Assembly (NCBI GenBank): GCA_902373525.1
Contig: CABKMN010000085.1
Coordinates: 1 to 9,974 of the forward strand
Direction: 5' to 3'
Length of the DNA stretch: 9,974 nucleotides
From: an uncultured Bilophila sp.
Lineage (GTDB): Bacteria; Desulfobacterota; Desulfovibrionia; Desulfovibrionales; Desulfovibrionaceae
Shown here piece by piece: positions 1-5,482 of this stretch. The notes under the pieces were generated by a model, which made no database searches, was not told the DNA's origin, and saw only the letters and a list, made by a program, of their open reading frames with translations. Positions within the stretch are counted from its first letter, which is position 1. Every line of letters starts with the position of its first letter. Position numbers and translations under genes: made by a program.

Positions 1-10
1 GGGGAGGCGT

Positions 11-64
11 TTGAGGAGGGGAGAGGGAACCTTTCTTTAGAAAGGTTCCCTCTCCCCTCCTCAA
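11..64. repeat. Purine-arm palindrome, copy 1 (3' of pdxT)
   Basis: Two perfect 26-bp arms (11-36 and 39-64) flank a 2-nt centre. The inner part carries the family core ACCTTTCT/AGAAAGGT and the outer part is a G/A run pairing with a C/T run. It begins 15 nt after the pdxT stop codon. No U-tract follows on the pdxT strand, so it is not a textbook intrinsic terminator. The minus-strand flank (positions 10-1) is C-rich, like the linker of copies 2 and 4; the conserved tail, if present, would lie left of the window. Confidence 0.9.
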
Positions 65-79
65 TGCCTTTTCCCGCCG

Positions 80-694
80 TTACCGCATCCGCGCGGTGTC
101 CACGAGCCACTGATGGAGCCGGAGGTCGTCCGTCAGCTCGGGGTGGAAGGAGGCGGCGAGGATGTTGTCCCGCCGCACGGCGACGGGGAGGCCGTTGACC
201 CGGGCGAGAACCTCGACGCCGGGGCCGACCTTTTCGATCAGCGGCGCGCGGATGAAGACGGCCTCGATGGGGGGCTGAGGCTCGCCTTTTGCGCCGACGG
301 CGGGGAACGGCTTCAGCTCAAGCGGCGTGGTGAAGCTGTCGATCTGCCGTCCGAAGGCGTTGCGGCGGACCGAGGCGTCCAACAGGCCGATGCGCGGCTG
401 CTCGGGATGCCCGATGATGTCCGTACACAGCAGGATAAGCCCCGCACAGGTGCCGAAGACCGGCATGCCGTTGCGGATCAGCTCGCGGACACGGTCCATC
501 ATGCCCCATTCCGTGAGCAGCTTGCCCATGACCGTGCTTTCCCCGCCGGGAAGGGCGAGGCCCGAAAGCCCTTCGAGGTCTTCCCGCTTGCGGATTTCCA
601 CGGTTTCGGCCCCGCAGCGCCGCAGGGAACGGATGTGCTCTCGGAAGGCCCCCTGAATGGCCAGCACGCCGATACGCGGTGCGGAAGAGCCCAT
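80..694 (-). CDS. pdxT: Pyridoxal 5'-phosphate synthase glutaminase subunit PdxT
   Basis: Class I (triad) glutamine amidotransferase that hydrolyses glutamine and channels ammonia to PdxS in the cytoplasmic PdxS-PdxT complex of DXP-independent vitamin B6 synthesis. The 204-aa product has the usual PdxT length. Visible motifs are the N-terminal IGVLAIQGAF strand, the oxyanion/GGEST turn at residues 50-54, the nucleophile Cys83 in GTCAGLILL, the RNAFGRQ segment at 111-117, and the His184/Glu186 pair in SFHPE. All catalytic residues are present. The start codon lies 3 nt after the pdxS stop, so the two genes form an operon and are probably co-translated. A purine-arm palindrome follows the stop codon after 15 nt. 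Family assignment is secure from the motifs and the neighbour. Confidence 0.96.
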   Translation of the reverse strand: MGSSAPRIGVLAIQGAFREHIRSLRRCGAETVEIRKREDLEGLSGLALPGGESTVMGKLLTEWGMMDRVRELIRNGMPVFGTCAGLILLCTDIIGHPEQPRIGLLDASVRRNAFGRQIDSFTTPLELKPFPAVGAKGEPQPPIEAVFIRAPLIEKVGPGVEVLARVNGLPVAVRRDNILAASFHPELTDDLRLHQWLVDTARMR

Positions 695-697
695 TGC

Positions 698-1579
698 CTA
701 CCAGCCCCGTTCCTGCATGCGCTGTTCGGGAGCGATGGTCGAGATTTCCAGTCCGGGCATGGCCTCGCCGAGATCGCGGGACACTTCGGCGAGCACCTTG
801 TAGTCGTTGTAGTGCGTGACGGCGGCGACGATGGCCTTGGCGCGTTTGGCGGGATCGGTGGACTTGAAGATGCCGGACCCCACGAACACGCCGTCGAGGC
901 CGAGCTGCATCATCAGAGCGGCGTCGGCGGGCGTGGCGATGCCGCCGGCGGCGAAGTTCACCACGGGCAGACGGCCTTCGGAACGGATTTTCAGCACGAG
1001 TTCCAGCGGCGCGCCGTGTTCTTTGGCGAAGTTGGCGACTTCCTCTTCGGGCAGGGCGCACAGGGCGCGGATTTCGCCGAGGACCATGCGGCAGTGGCGT
1101 ACGGCTTCCACGACGTTGCCGGTGCCGGGTTCGCCCTTGGTGCGGATCATGGACGCGCCTTCCGCGATGCGGCGCAGGGCCTCGCCGAGGTTGCGGGCGC
1201 CGCAGACGAACGGCACGGTGAAGTCGCGCTTGTCGATGTGGAAACGGTCGTCGGCGGGCGTCAGGACTTCGCTTTCGTCGATGTAGTCCACGCCGAGGGA
1301 TTCGAGGATGCGGGCTTCGACGATGTGCCCGATGCGGGCCTTCGCCATGACCGGAATGGTCACCGCGTCCATGATGCGGAGCACGATGGACGGATCGGCC
1401 ATGCGGGCCACGCCCCCGGCCTTGCGGATGTCGGCGGGGACGCGTTCGAGCGCCATGACGGCGCACGCGCCCGCTTCCTGCGCGATCTTCGCCTGTTCGG
1501 GGGTGGTGACGTCCATGATGACGCCGCCTTTCATCATTTCCGCCAGACCGGACTTGAGCTGAAACGTACCTTTTTCCAT
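698..1579 (-). CDS. pdxS: Pyridoxal 5'-phosphate synthase subunit PdxS
   Basis: Synthase subunit that condenses ribose 5-phosphate, glyceraldehyde 3-phosphate and ammonia into pyridoxal 5'-phosphate; the family forms a dodecamer of (beta/alpha)8 barrels decorated by PdxT. The product has 293 aa, the standard length. Recognisable parts are the start EKGTFQLKSGLAEMMKGGVIMDV with Asp23, Lys80 in PVMAKARIGH (equivalent of the first Schiff-base lysine), Lys148 in RTKGEPGTGN (second lysine), the phosphate-binding NFAAGGIATPADAA region at about 208-221, and GVFVGSGIFKS at 230-240. The ATG is preceded by a good Shine-Dalgarno AAGGAGA at 1586-1592. First gene of the pdxST operon. A cluster of TGACAAT half-sites about 115 nt upstream is the likely control region. 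No pdxR-type regulator gene lies beside it in this window. Confidence 0.98.
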   Translation of the reverse strand: MEKGTFQLKSGLAEMMKGGVIMDVTTPEQAKIAQEAGACAVMALERVPADIRKAGGVARMADPSIVLRIMDAVTIPVMAKARIGHIVEARILESLGVDYIDESEVLTPADDRFHIDKRDFTVPFVCGARNLGEALRRIAEGASMIRTKGEPGTGNVVEAVRHCRMVLGEIRALCALPEEEVANFAKEHGAPLELVLKIRSEGRLPVVNFAAGGIATPADAALMMQLGLDGVFVGSGIFKSTDPAKRAKAIVAAVTHYNDYKVLAEVSRDLGEAMPGLEISTIAPEQRMQERGW

Positions 1580-1693
1580 GATCTATCTCCTTGAGGGAAC
1601 ATTGGTTGCGTTGATGATGGACACAACCTAGCAGCCCTCGGGAAAAAGACGGTAGCGATCCGGCTGGTCATGGATCAATGTTTTTGGAGAGCG

Positions 1694-1721
1694 TGACAAT
1701 ACGGATTGTCATGGTGACAAT
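1694..1721. promoter_or_regulatory. Triple TGACAAT operator-like cluster upstream of pdxS
   Basis: Three exact 7-nt half-sites alternate in orientation: TGACAAT at 1694-1700, ATTGTCA at 1705-1711, TGACAAT at 1715-1721. The first two form a perfect inverted repeat with a 4-nt spacer, the last two a perfect inverted repeat with a 3-nt spacer. Centres are 11 and 10 nt apart, so all three would lie on one face of the helix. Such an arrangement is typical of a dimeric repressor or activator site. MocR/GntR-type PdxR proteins are known to control pdxST through direct and inverted repeats, but this motif is not one I can assign to a named regulator. I could not place a convincing -35/-10 pair relative to it. 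Confidence 0.6.
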
Positions 1722-1952
1722 TTTTACTTGCCTGAAGATAACGCGGATGTGATCGTATAACCAGAACAGATTGTTAGCAACGCGCATAGCTCGCGGAACG
1801 AACGCGTTTGAAAGCGTGCTGGCGGACGGAAACGGGGGAGAAAGACACGAGGTCAAGGAATGCCGTCAAAACGTGATTTGCGGGGCTCATGCGGACAATC
1901 CTTTTTCGTTTCCCCCGTCTCCAAATCTTCTTACTGACAATGACCAAAACAA

Positions 1953-1980
1953 AAGGCCGACGCACCGTCGGCCTTCCTTT
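1953..1980. terminator. Bidirectional intrinsic terminator
   Basis: Perfect 10-bp stem AAGGCCGACG / CGTCGGCCTT (1953-1962 and 1966-1975) with a CAC loop. It is followed on the plus strand by CCTTTTTTG and on the minus strand by a TTTTGTTTTGG stretch. It lies about 165 nt beyond the stop of the 211-aa gene and can end that operon; in the other direction it could end a transcript from the pdxS upstream region. Confidence 0.75.
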
Positions 1981-2035
1981 TTGCCTTTCCAGAAAGAGCT
2001 CCCCACGCCGATACTCCGTTTTCCCCGGTGCCCGT

Positions 2036-2065
2036 GAACAGGGATTCGATAAGGATGAACGTCTT
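2036..2065 (-). repeat. Conserved 30-nt tail of the palindrome element, copy 2
   Basis: On the minus strand this reads AAGACGTTCAT, then CCT, then TATCGAATCCCTGTTC. The last 16 nt are identical to the tail after gmhB (8107-8122), and 25 of 30 positions match the tail after the ABC ATPase gene. It lies 22 nt beyond palindrome copy 2 in the sense direction of the 211-aa gene, separated by a C-rich linker. Confidence 0.8.
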
Positions 2066-2087
2066 GGGAGGCGGAGAGGATGGGGGT

Positions 2088-2135
2088 GTGGGGGAAGGGG
2101 GAACCTTTCTCCAGAAAGGTTCCCCCTCCCCCCAC
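2088..2135. repeat. Purine-arm palindrome, copy 2 (3' of the 211-aa gene)
   Basis: Arms of 23 nt (2088-2110 and 2113-2135) around a 2-nt centre, with the family core ACCTTTCT/AGAAAGGT. The single mismatch is A2095 against C2128 on the plus strand; on the minus strand, the strand of the adjacent gene, it becomes a G.U pair. The palindrome begins 4 nt after the stop codon of that gene. The plus strand carries three 5-G runs here (2082-2086, 2090-2094, 2097-2101). Confidence 0.88.
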
Positions 2136-2139
2136 GTCC

Positions 2140-2775
2140 TTATTCAGCCGCCTCCTTTTGAAGACGGGAAACGAGCTTGTCCATATTGGCGATGCGGTTG
2201 ACCTTCCAGCTCTGGCCGGAAGGGACCATGCCGAGGTCCACCTTGTAGTCGCGGCCGTTGCCGAAGTCGTGGATGGTCGCAGGCAGGACGACCGAGCCGT
2301 TGACCTTGCGGGACACGCCGCGCGCACGCAGCTCCTTGCGCCCGGTGGAGACGTCTCCGAACAACGGCGCGAGGAGGCCCTTGGGCTTGGCGTCGGCCTT
2401 GGGCTTTCCGGCGAAGAAACCCGACTCGATGCCCGAACGGGCGAAGGTGCCGGTTTCCTGCACGAGGAGCGACTTGATCTGCTTCGCCATCGAGGGGTCC
2501 TGTACGGAAGCCACCATGAGCGAGAGCATGGGCGGCAGGCCCGACGTATCCACCTTTCCGGCTTTTTGCAGGCTGGCGATCAGGACCGAAGCGCTCTGGT
2601 CGAGCAGGGCGTCCACATCCACATAGCGCTCGAACGCGGGCAGGTCTCCGGCGTCAACGGCGCGCTGGATTTCCGTCAGCACGGCCTCCGGGGCCTGTCG
2701 GGCGGCGAAGCTCGGGACCGCCGTCAGCAGGAGCAACGGCAGGAACAAAAACAGACGAAGGCAGCGGGAAATCAT
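2140..2775 (-). CDS. Exported protein of unknown function, 211 aa (possibly DUF2939-like)
   Basis: Function not recognised. Residues 1-24 are a clear Sec signal peptide: basic start, hydrophobic stretch LFLFLPLLLLTAV, and a PSFA-AR cleavage site after Ala24. No lipobox cysteine, so probably periplasmic and soluble. The mature part begins with a helical segment (PEAVLTEIQRAVDAGDLPAFERYVDVDALLDQ, about 29-60), then a helical middle and a C-terminal beta-like segment (about 155-195) ending in a basic helix. The opening 'residues spent in a role, then a covering of the variable D' pattern faintly recalls DUF2939 lipid/envelope proteins, but I would not assert membership. Its ATG overlaps the stop of the upstream 414-aa gene by 4 nt (ATGA), indicating translational coupling and a shared job. 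It is the last gene of its operon and is followed by palindrome copy 2. Confidence 0.85.
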   Translation of the reverse strand: MISRCLRLFLFLPLLLLTAVPSFAARQAPEAVLTEIQRAVDAGDLPAFERYVDVDALLDQSASVLIASLQKAGKVDTSGLPPMLSLMVASVQDPSMAKQIKSLLVQETGTFARSGIESGFFAGKPKADAKPKGLLAPLFGDVSTGRKELRARGVSRKVNGSVVLPATIHDFGNGRDYKVDLGMVPSGQSWKVNRIANMDKLVSRLQKEAAE

Positions 2776-4016
2776 GAGGAGGCTCCTGACGAGACGGCCT
2801 TTTCGGCTGCCTCGAATTGTCCCGCCAGATCACGGAACAGGTTGGCGGCCTGTCCGGCGGCCGCGAGTTTGCCCGGGTTGCCGTGCACGCGCCGCTCGAT
2901 CCACGAGGCGGCGTAGAGCAGCGAATCGTCATCGAGATACCGGGCGTCCGCCGTGCCCTTGAGGCGCTGCACGAAGGCCGCGCGGCTCTGCTCGCGGGCG
3001 ATGACGGCCTGCTGGTACTGCTTGCCCTTGGCTTCCATCTGTTGGCGCAGGGCGGCGTAGCGGGCGGGTTCGCCGTCGGAACGGGCCTGATCCGCCGCGA
3101 AGGTCAGCTCGGAATACTGGGCGTTGGCGTCCACCACCCGTTGCGCGGCGGCGTGCAGTTCTTCCATCTGGCGGTTGAAGTCGGGCATGGAGGCGATGGC
3201 CTGCAAGGCTCCGGCGACTCCACGGAAATGCCGGGCGTACAGCCTGAAAAATTCGCTCCGCTGCGCCGGGGTGAGCGTTTTTCCGCTCGGAAGCGGCGCG
3301 GTTGCGCTGCGGGTGACGGCTTCCATGAACCGATCGACGTACAGTCGGTAGATGGCGTTGAGCATGTCCGGCGTGAACACATGTTCGAGCGCGGCGCTCC
3401 GTCCGGCGGGGAGGTCGTCGCCGATCCACGCCAAGCCGGTCATGCCGAGGCCGTAACGCAGGTTCGCCCCTTGCAGACTGGCGGAAATGCGGCCATTGCG
3501 TCCCTGCGTCGCGGCGGGGACGTAGTGGGAGACGAGCCATGACGCGAGATCGTCGATAAAGGCGATGCGGACCACCGGATCGTCCCTGCGTCCGGCGTCG
3601 GCGGGGGCCCCGGTATCGGTCGGGGCGACGGGGCCGCGCACTTCGGCTCCTCCGGGCTGGACGGGACGCTGTTCCGACAGCGCTTCATCCAGCTCCGCGG
3701 GCGTTTCGATGGGCGAACGGTATTTGGGCGGCGCGCCGGGCAGGCTGTTTCCGGCCACGGAACCGACGTCCGGCGGGGAGGGCGGGGTGGAGGTCCGGCT
3801 TACCAGATCGGACATCAGCGTGATGGCCGACTGCTCCAGCTCGGAGACCCGTCTGGTGAAGGCGTCCCGGGATTCGGGGTCCCTCGCCAGCCAGAACCAG
3901 CCCACCACGCCTGCAAGCAGAACGAGGATCAGCAACGCCAGACCGTGGTGGTGTCCTTTGCGCGCTTCCTCCTCCCGTTCGTCGTTGTCTGTCCGATAGC
4001 GGTTCGGCTTGCTCAT
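2772..4016 (-). CDS. Single-pass membrane protein of unknown function, 414 aa
   Basis: No family recognised. Layout: a charged cytoplasmic start (1-24, with a REEEARKGHHH run), one membrane helix at about 25-44 (GLALLILVLLAGVVGWFWLA), a short helical stalk (46-75), a Pro/Gly/Ser-rich flexible linker (about 76-146), then a globular region of about 260 residues presumably in the periplasm. That region has an alpha-helical character: DPVVRIAFIDDLASWLVSHY (147-165), a YRLYVDRFMEAVTR helix (223-236), an FFRLYARHF helix, and a probable coiled coil from about 281 to 352. Tryptophan and charged residues argue for a real folded domain, and the reading frame is long and intact. ATG chosen because a GGAGGG Shine-Dalgarno lies just upstream (about 4020-4026). 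First gene of a two-gene operon with the exported 211-aa protein; the coupling suggests an envelope complex. The role is unknown. Confidence 0.85.
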   Translation of the reverse strand: MSKPNRYRTDNDEREEEARKGHHHGLALLILVLLAGVVGWFWLARDPESRDAFTRRVSELEQSAITLMSDLVSRTSTPPSPPDVGSVAGNSLPGAPPKYRSPIETPAELDEALSEQRPVQPGGAEVRGPVAPTDTGAPADAGRRDDPVVRIAFIDDLASWLVSHYVPAATQGRNGRISASLQGANLRYGLGMTGLAWIGDDLPAGRSAALEHVFTPDMLNAIYRLYVDRFMEAVTRSATAPLPSGKTLTPAQRSEFFRLYARHFRGVAGALQAIASMPDFNRQMEELHAAAQRVVDANAQYSELTFAADQARSDGEPARYAALRQQMEAKGKQYQQAVIAREQSRAAFVQRLKGTADARYLDDDSLLYAASWIERRVHGNPGKLAAAGQAANLFRDLAGQFEAAEKAVSSGASS

Positions 4017-4312
4017 GCCTCCCTCCGTCTCTTTCCCCGCGGCGCGGGGCTGTGTGCAGGTTTCAAAGCGTGAAGCGAGAATACTCCATTTCGGTGGGGC
4101 TGTGAAGCGGTGCCCGCTCCGGGCGGAAGGCGATTCTGCACCTTTTTTGACGGGTTGGAGCCGAAACGCCGCCCGCGTGAGAGATTTGCGGCCCGGTGAA
4201 AAGAATCATGCGCCGACGACTTGACCTTTTGCGAACCAATCCTATTTCAAGCGAAGAGACGATGACGCGCCCGTCGCGTAGAGACGATCACCTTTTACCC
4301 AGGGAGCACGTT
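4017..4312. other. Divergent intergenic region between the membrane-protein operon and the cysteine-rich gene
   Basis: About 296 nt that must hold promoters for both directions. I see a small GC hairpin (CCCCGC-GGC-GCGGGG, 4035-4049) in the leader of the 414-aa gene, and a possible but weak -35-like TTGACC at about 4221 on the plus strand with no good -10. Open frames extending into it are unlikely to be translated. Nothing else is recognised. Confidence 0.4.
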
Positions 4313-4525
4313 ATGGGATGCTGCTGCAACGACAAGAAAACGGACAAGGGACAGACCCCCGACTGCATGGCGAGCAAAAGCACGGTCGTCACCACTCCCG
4401 AAGGCGAGGACGTGGAAGTCCATTTCAACATGGGAACCGGCGAAGTCACCTATAGCCAGAAGAATCCTTCCGGGAAGCCCGAAAAAGACGGAACGTGCGG
4501 CTGCGGCTGTTCCGGCAAAAAATAG
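4313..4525 (+). CDS. Small cysteine-rich protein, 70 aa, unknown function
   Basis: Seven cysteines in 70 residues: a CCC triplet at 3-5, Cys18, and an alternating CGCGC cluster at 62-66 close to the Lys-rich C-terminus. Between them lies a short non-cysteine stretch (about 22-50, STVVTTPEGEDVEVHFN...GEVTYSQ) that looks like two or three beta strands. No signal peptide or membrane segment, so cytoplasmic. The paired terminal cysteine clusters suggest metal or iron-sulfur binding, redox sensing or a metallochaperone role; this is inference only. The start at ATG 4313 is supported by AGGGAG at 4301-4306 with 6-nt spacing; a longer frame from 4196 has no comparable site and an unlikely Arg-rich extension. 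Transcribed alone, with a strong terminator 24 nt downstream. Confidence 0.82.
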   Translation: MGCCCNDKKTDKGQTPDCMASKSTVVTTPEGEDVEVHFNMGTGEVTYSQKNPSGKPEKDGTCGCGCSGKK

Positions 4526-4548
4526 CGCCTCCGAACCTCCGATACACG

Positions 4549-4586
4549 AAAACCGCCCGAACGCATTCCGTCCGGGCGGTTTTTTG
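4549..4586. terminator. Intrinsic terminator of the cysteine-rich gene
   Basis: A 12-bp stem (4552-4563 and 4569-4580) with a 5-nt loop and one A-C mismatch, followed on the plus strand by a run of six T (4580-4585). An AAAA stretch precedes it, so it can also act on the minus strand and back up the transporter operon coming from the right. Confidence 0.88.
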
Positions 4587-4639
4587 GGCCTTCAAATAGC
4601 GTTTGTCTCCCCTTTGGAGTCCCTCACGGCACTCCCCTT

Positions 4640-4669
4640 GACCAGGGATTTGATAAACATGAAGGTCTT
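4640..4669 (-). repeat. Conserved 30-nt tail of the palindrome element, copy 3
   Basis: On the minus strand it begins AAGACCTTCAT and ends TATCAAATCCCTGGTC. It matches the copy-2 tail at 25 of 30 positions. It lies 10 nt beyond palindrome copy 3 in the sense direction of the ABC ATPase gene, and about 55 nt before the shared terminator at 4549-4586. Confidence 0.8.
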
Positions 4670-4679
4670 GAAGAAGTAT

Positions 4680-4723
4680 CGGCGGAGTGGGAACCTCTCT
4701 GGAGAAAGGTTCCCACTCCACCG
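4680..4723. repeat. Purine-arm palindrome, copy 3 (3' of the ABC ATPase gene)
   Basis: Arms of 21 nt (4680-4700 and 4703-4723) around a 2-nt centre. Two plus-strand C-A mismatches (C4683/A4720 and C4697/A4706) both become G.U pairs in minus-strand RNA, the strand of the adjacent ATPase gene. It begins 6-7 nt after that gene's stop. On the plus strand it is followed by eight T (4724-4731), so it may in addition stop readthrough from the cysteine-rich gene. Confidence 0.88.
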
Positions 4724-4729
4724 TTTTTT

Positions 4730-5482
4730 TTACAGAATCTGCTTGAGGAACTGCTGAAGGCGGGGATGCTCGGGCGACGAGAACAGCTTGGCGGGCGGGG
4801 CCACTTCAAGAATCTGCCCCTGATCCATGAAGACGACGCGGTCGGCCACTTCGCGGGCGAAACCCATTTCGTGGGTGACGCACACCATCGTCATGCCTTC
4901 CTGCGCCAGCTTGACCATAACGTCGAGCACTTCACCGATCATTTCCGGGTCGAGCGCCGAGGTGGGCTCGTCGAACAGCATGATGTTCGGCTGCATGGCG
5001 AGCGCGCGGGCGATGGCGACGCGCTGCTGCTGCCCGCCGGAGAGCATGGACGGGTAGACGTTGACCTTTTCGGACAGGCCCACCTTCTTGAGGAGCTGGA
5101 GCGCGCGCTCCTCGGCGTCGTGCTTGGAGAGGCGGCGCAGCTTCATGGGGGCCATGGTCAGGTTCTGGAGCACCGTCTTGTGGGGGAACAGGTTGAAGCT
5201 CTGGAACACCATGCCCAAATCCTGACGGATTTTGTTGATGTCGTTTTCCGGAGCGTTGATGTCGTTCCCTTCCACGAGGATGGAGCCCTTGTCGATCACT
5301 TCCAGGCGGTTGATGGAGCGCAGCAGCGTGGACTTGCCGGACCCGGAGGGTCCGATGATGACGACGCGTTCGCCGGGCTGCACGTCGAAGCTGACGTCGT
5401 GCAGGGCGGTAAGCTGCCCGAAGAACTTCCACACGTTCTGGATGCTGATGATGGGGGCGGCGTTACTTTCTGTCGCGGTCAT
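4730..5482 (-). CDS. Polar amino-acid ABC transporter, ATP-binding protein (GlnQ/HisP family)
   Basis: Cytoplasmic ATPase that powers amino-acid import. The 250-aa product has the normal length for the family. All nucleotide-binding motifs are present: Walker A GPSGSGKS (44-51), Q-loop Gln94 in MVFQSFNLFPH, signature LSGGQQQR (147-154), Walker B IMLFDEPTSALDPE (167-180) and switch His204 in VTHEMGF. The sequence FNLFPHKTVLQN is typical of polar amino-acid importers. The gene overlaps the 3' end of the permease gene by 20 nt, indicating coupling. It is the last gene of a binding protein-permease-ATPase operon. The substrate cannot be fixed from sequence alone; glnQ-like is the safest description. 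Confidence 0.97.
   Translation of the reverse strand: MTATESNAAPIISIQNVWKFFGQLTALHDVSFDVQPGERVVIIGPSGSGKSTLLRSINRLEVIDKGSILVEGNDINAPENDINKIRQDLGMVFQSFNLFPHKTVLQNLTMAPMKLRRLSKHDAEERALQLLKKVGLSEKVNVYPSMLSGGQQQRVAIARALAMQPNIMLFDEPTSALDPEMIGEVLDVMVKLAQEGMTMVCVTHEMGFAREVADRVVFMDQGQILEVAPPAKLFSSPEHPRLQQFLKQIL

Larger units (their letters stand above)
1580..2139. other. 560-nt region without a credible gene between pdxS and the 211-aa gene
   Basis: Contents from left to right: the pdxS leader with its Shine-Dalgarno site, the TGACAAT cluster (1694-1721), about 230 nt with no recognised feature (1722-1952) apart from one more isolated TGACAAT at 1935-1941, a strong bidirectional terminator (1953-1980), a conserved repeat tail (2036-2065) and palindrome copy 2 (2088-2135). 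Short open frames here (63-88 codons) have no family resemblance, no good ribosome-binding site and mostly translate repeat or terminator sequence, so I do not call them. The 1722-1952 part could hold a small RNA ending at the terminator, or simply the far end of the pdxS control region. Confidence 0.5.

Noticed and set aside
113..1594. A 493-codon open frame on the plus strand
   Set aside because: It is antisense to pdxT and pdxS, has a low-complexity His/Gly/Ala-rich product and no family match; a by-product of codon bias in GC-rich genes.
1771..2037. An 88-codon plus-strand frame in the pdxS upstream region
   Set aside because: No ribosome-binding site, no family resemblance, and the frame runs through the terminator hairpin.
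2080..2916. A 278-codon open frame on the plus strand starting in the palindrome
   Set aside because: Its start translates repeat sequence and the rest is antisense to the 211-aa gene with its clear signal peptide.
4446..4721. A 91-codon frame on the minus strand over the tail and palindrome copy 3
   Set aside because: Its first part only translates the repeat (similar peptides arise at copy 2) and the rest crosses the terminator and the cysteine-rich gene.
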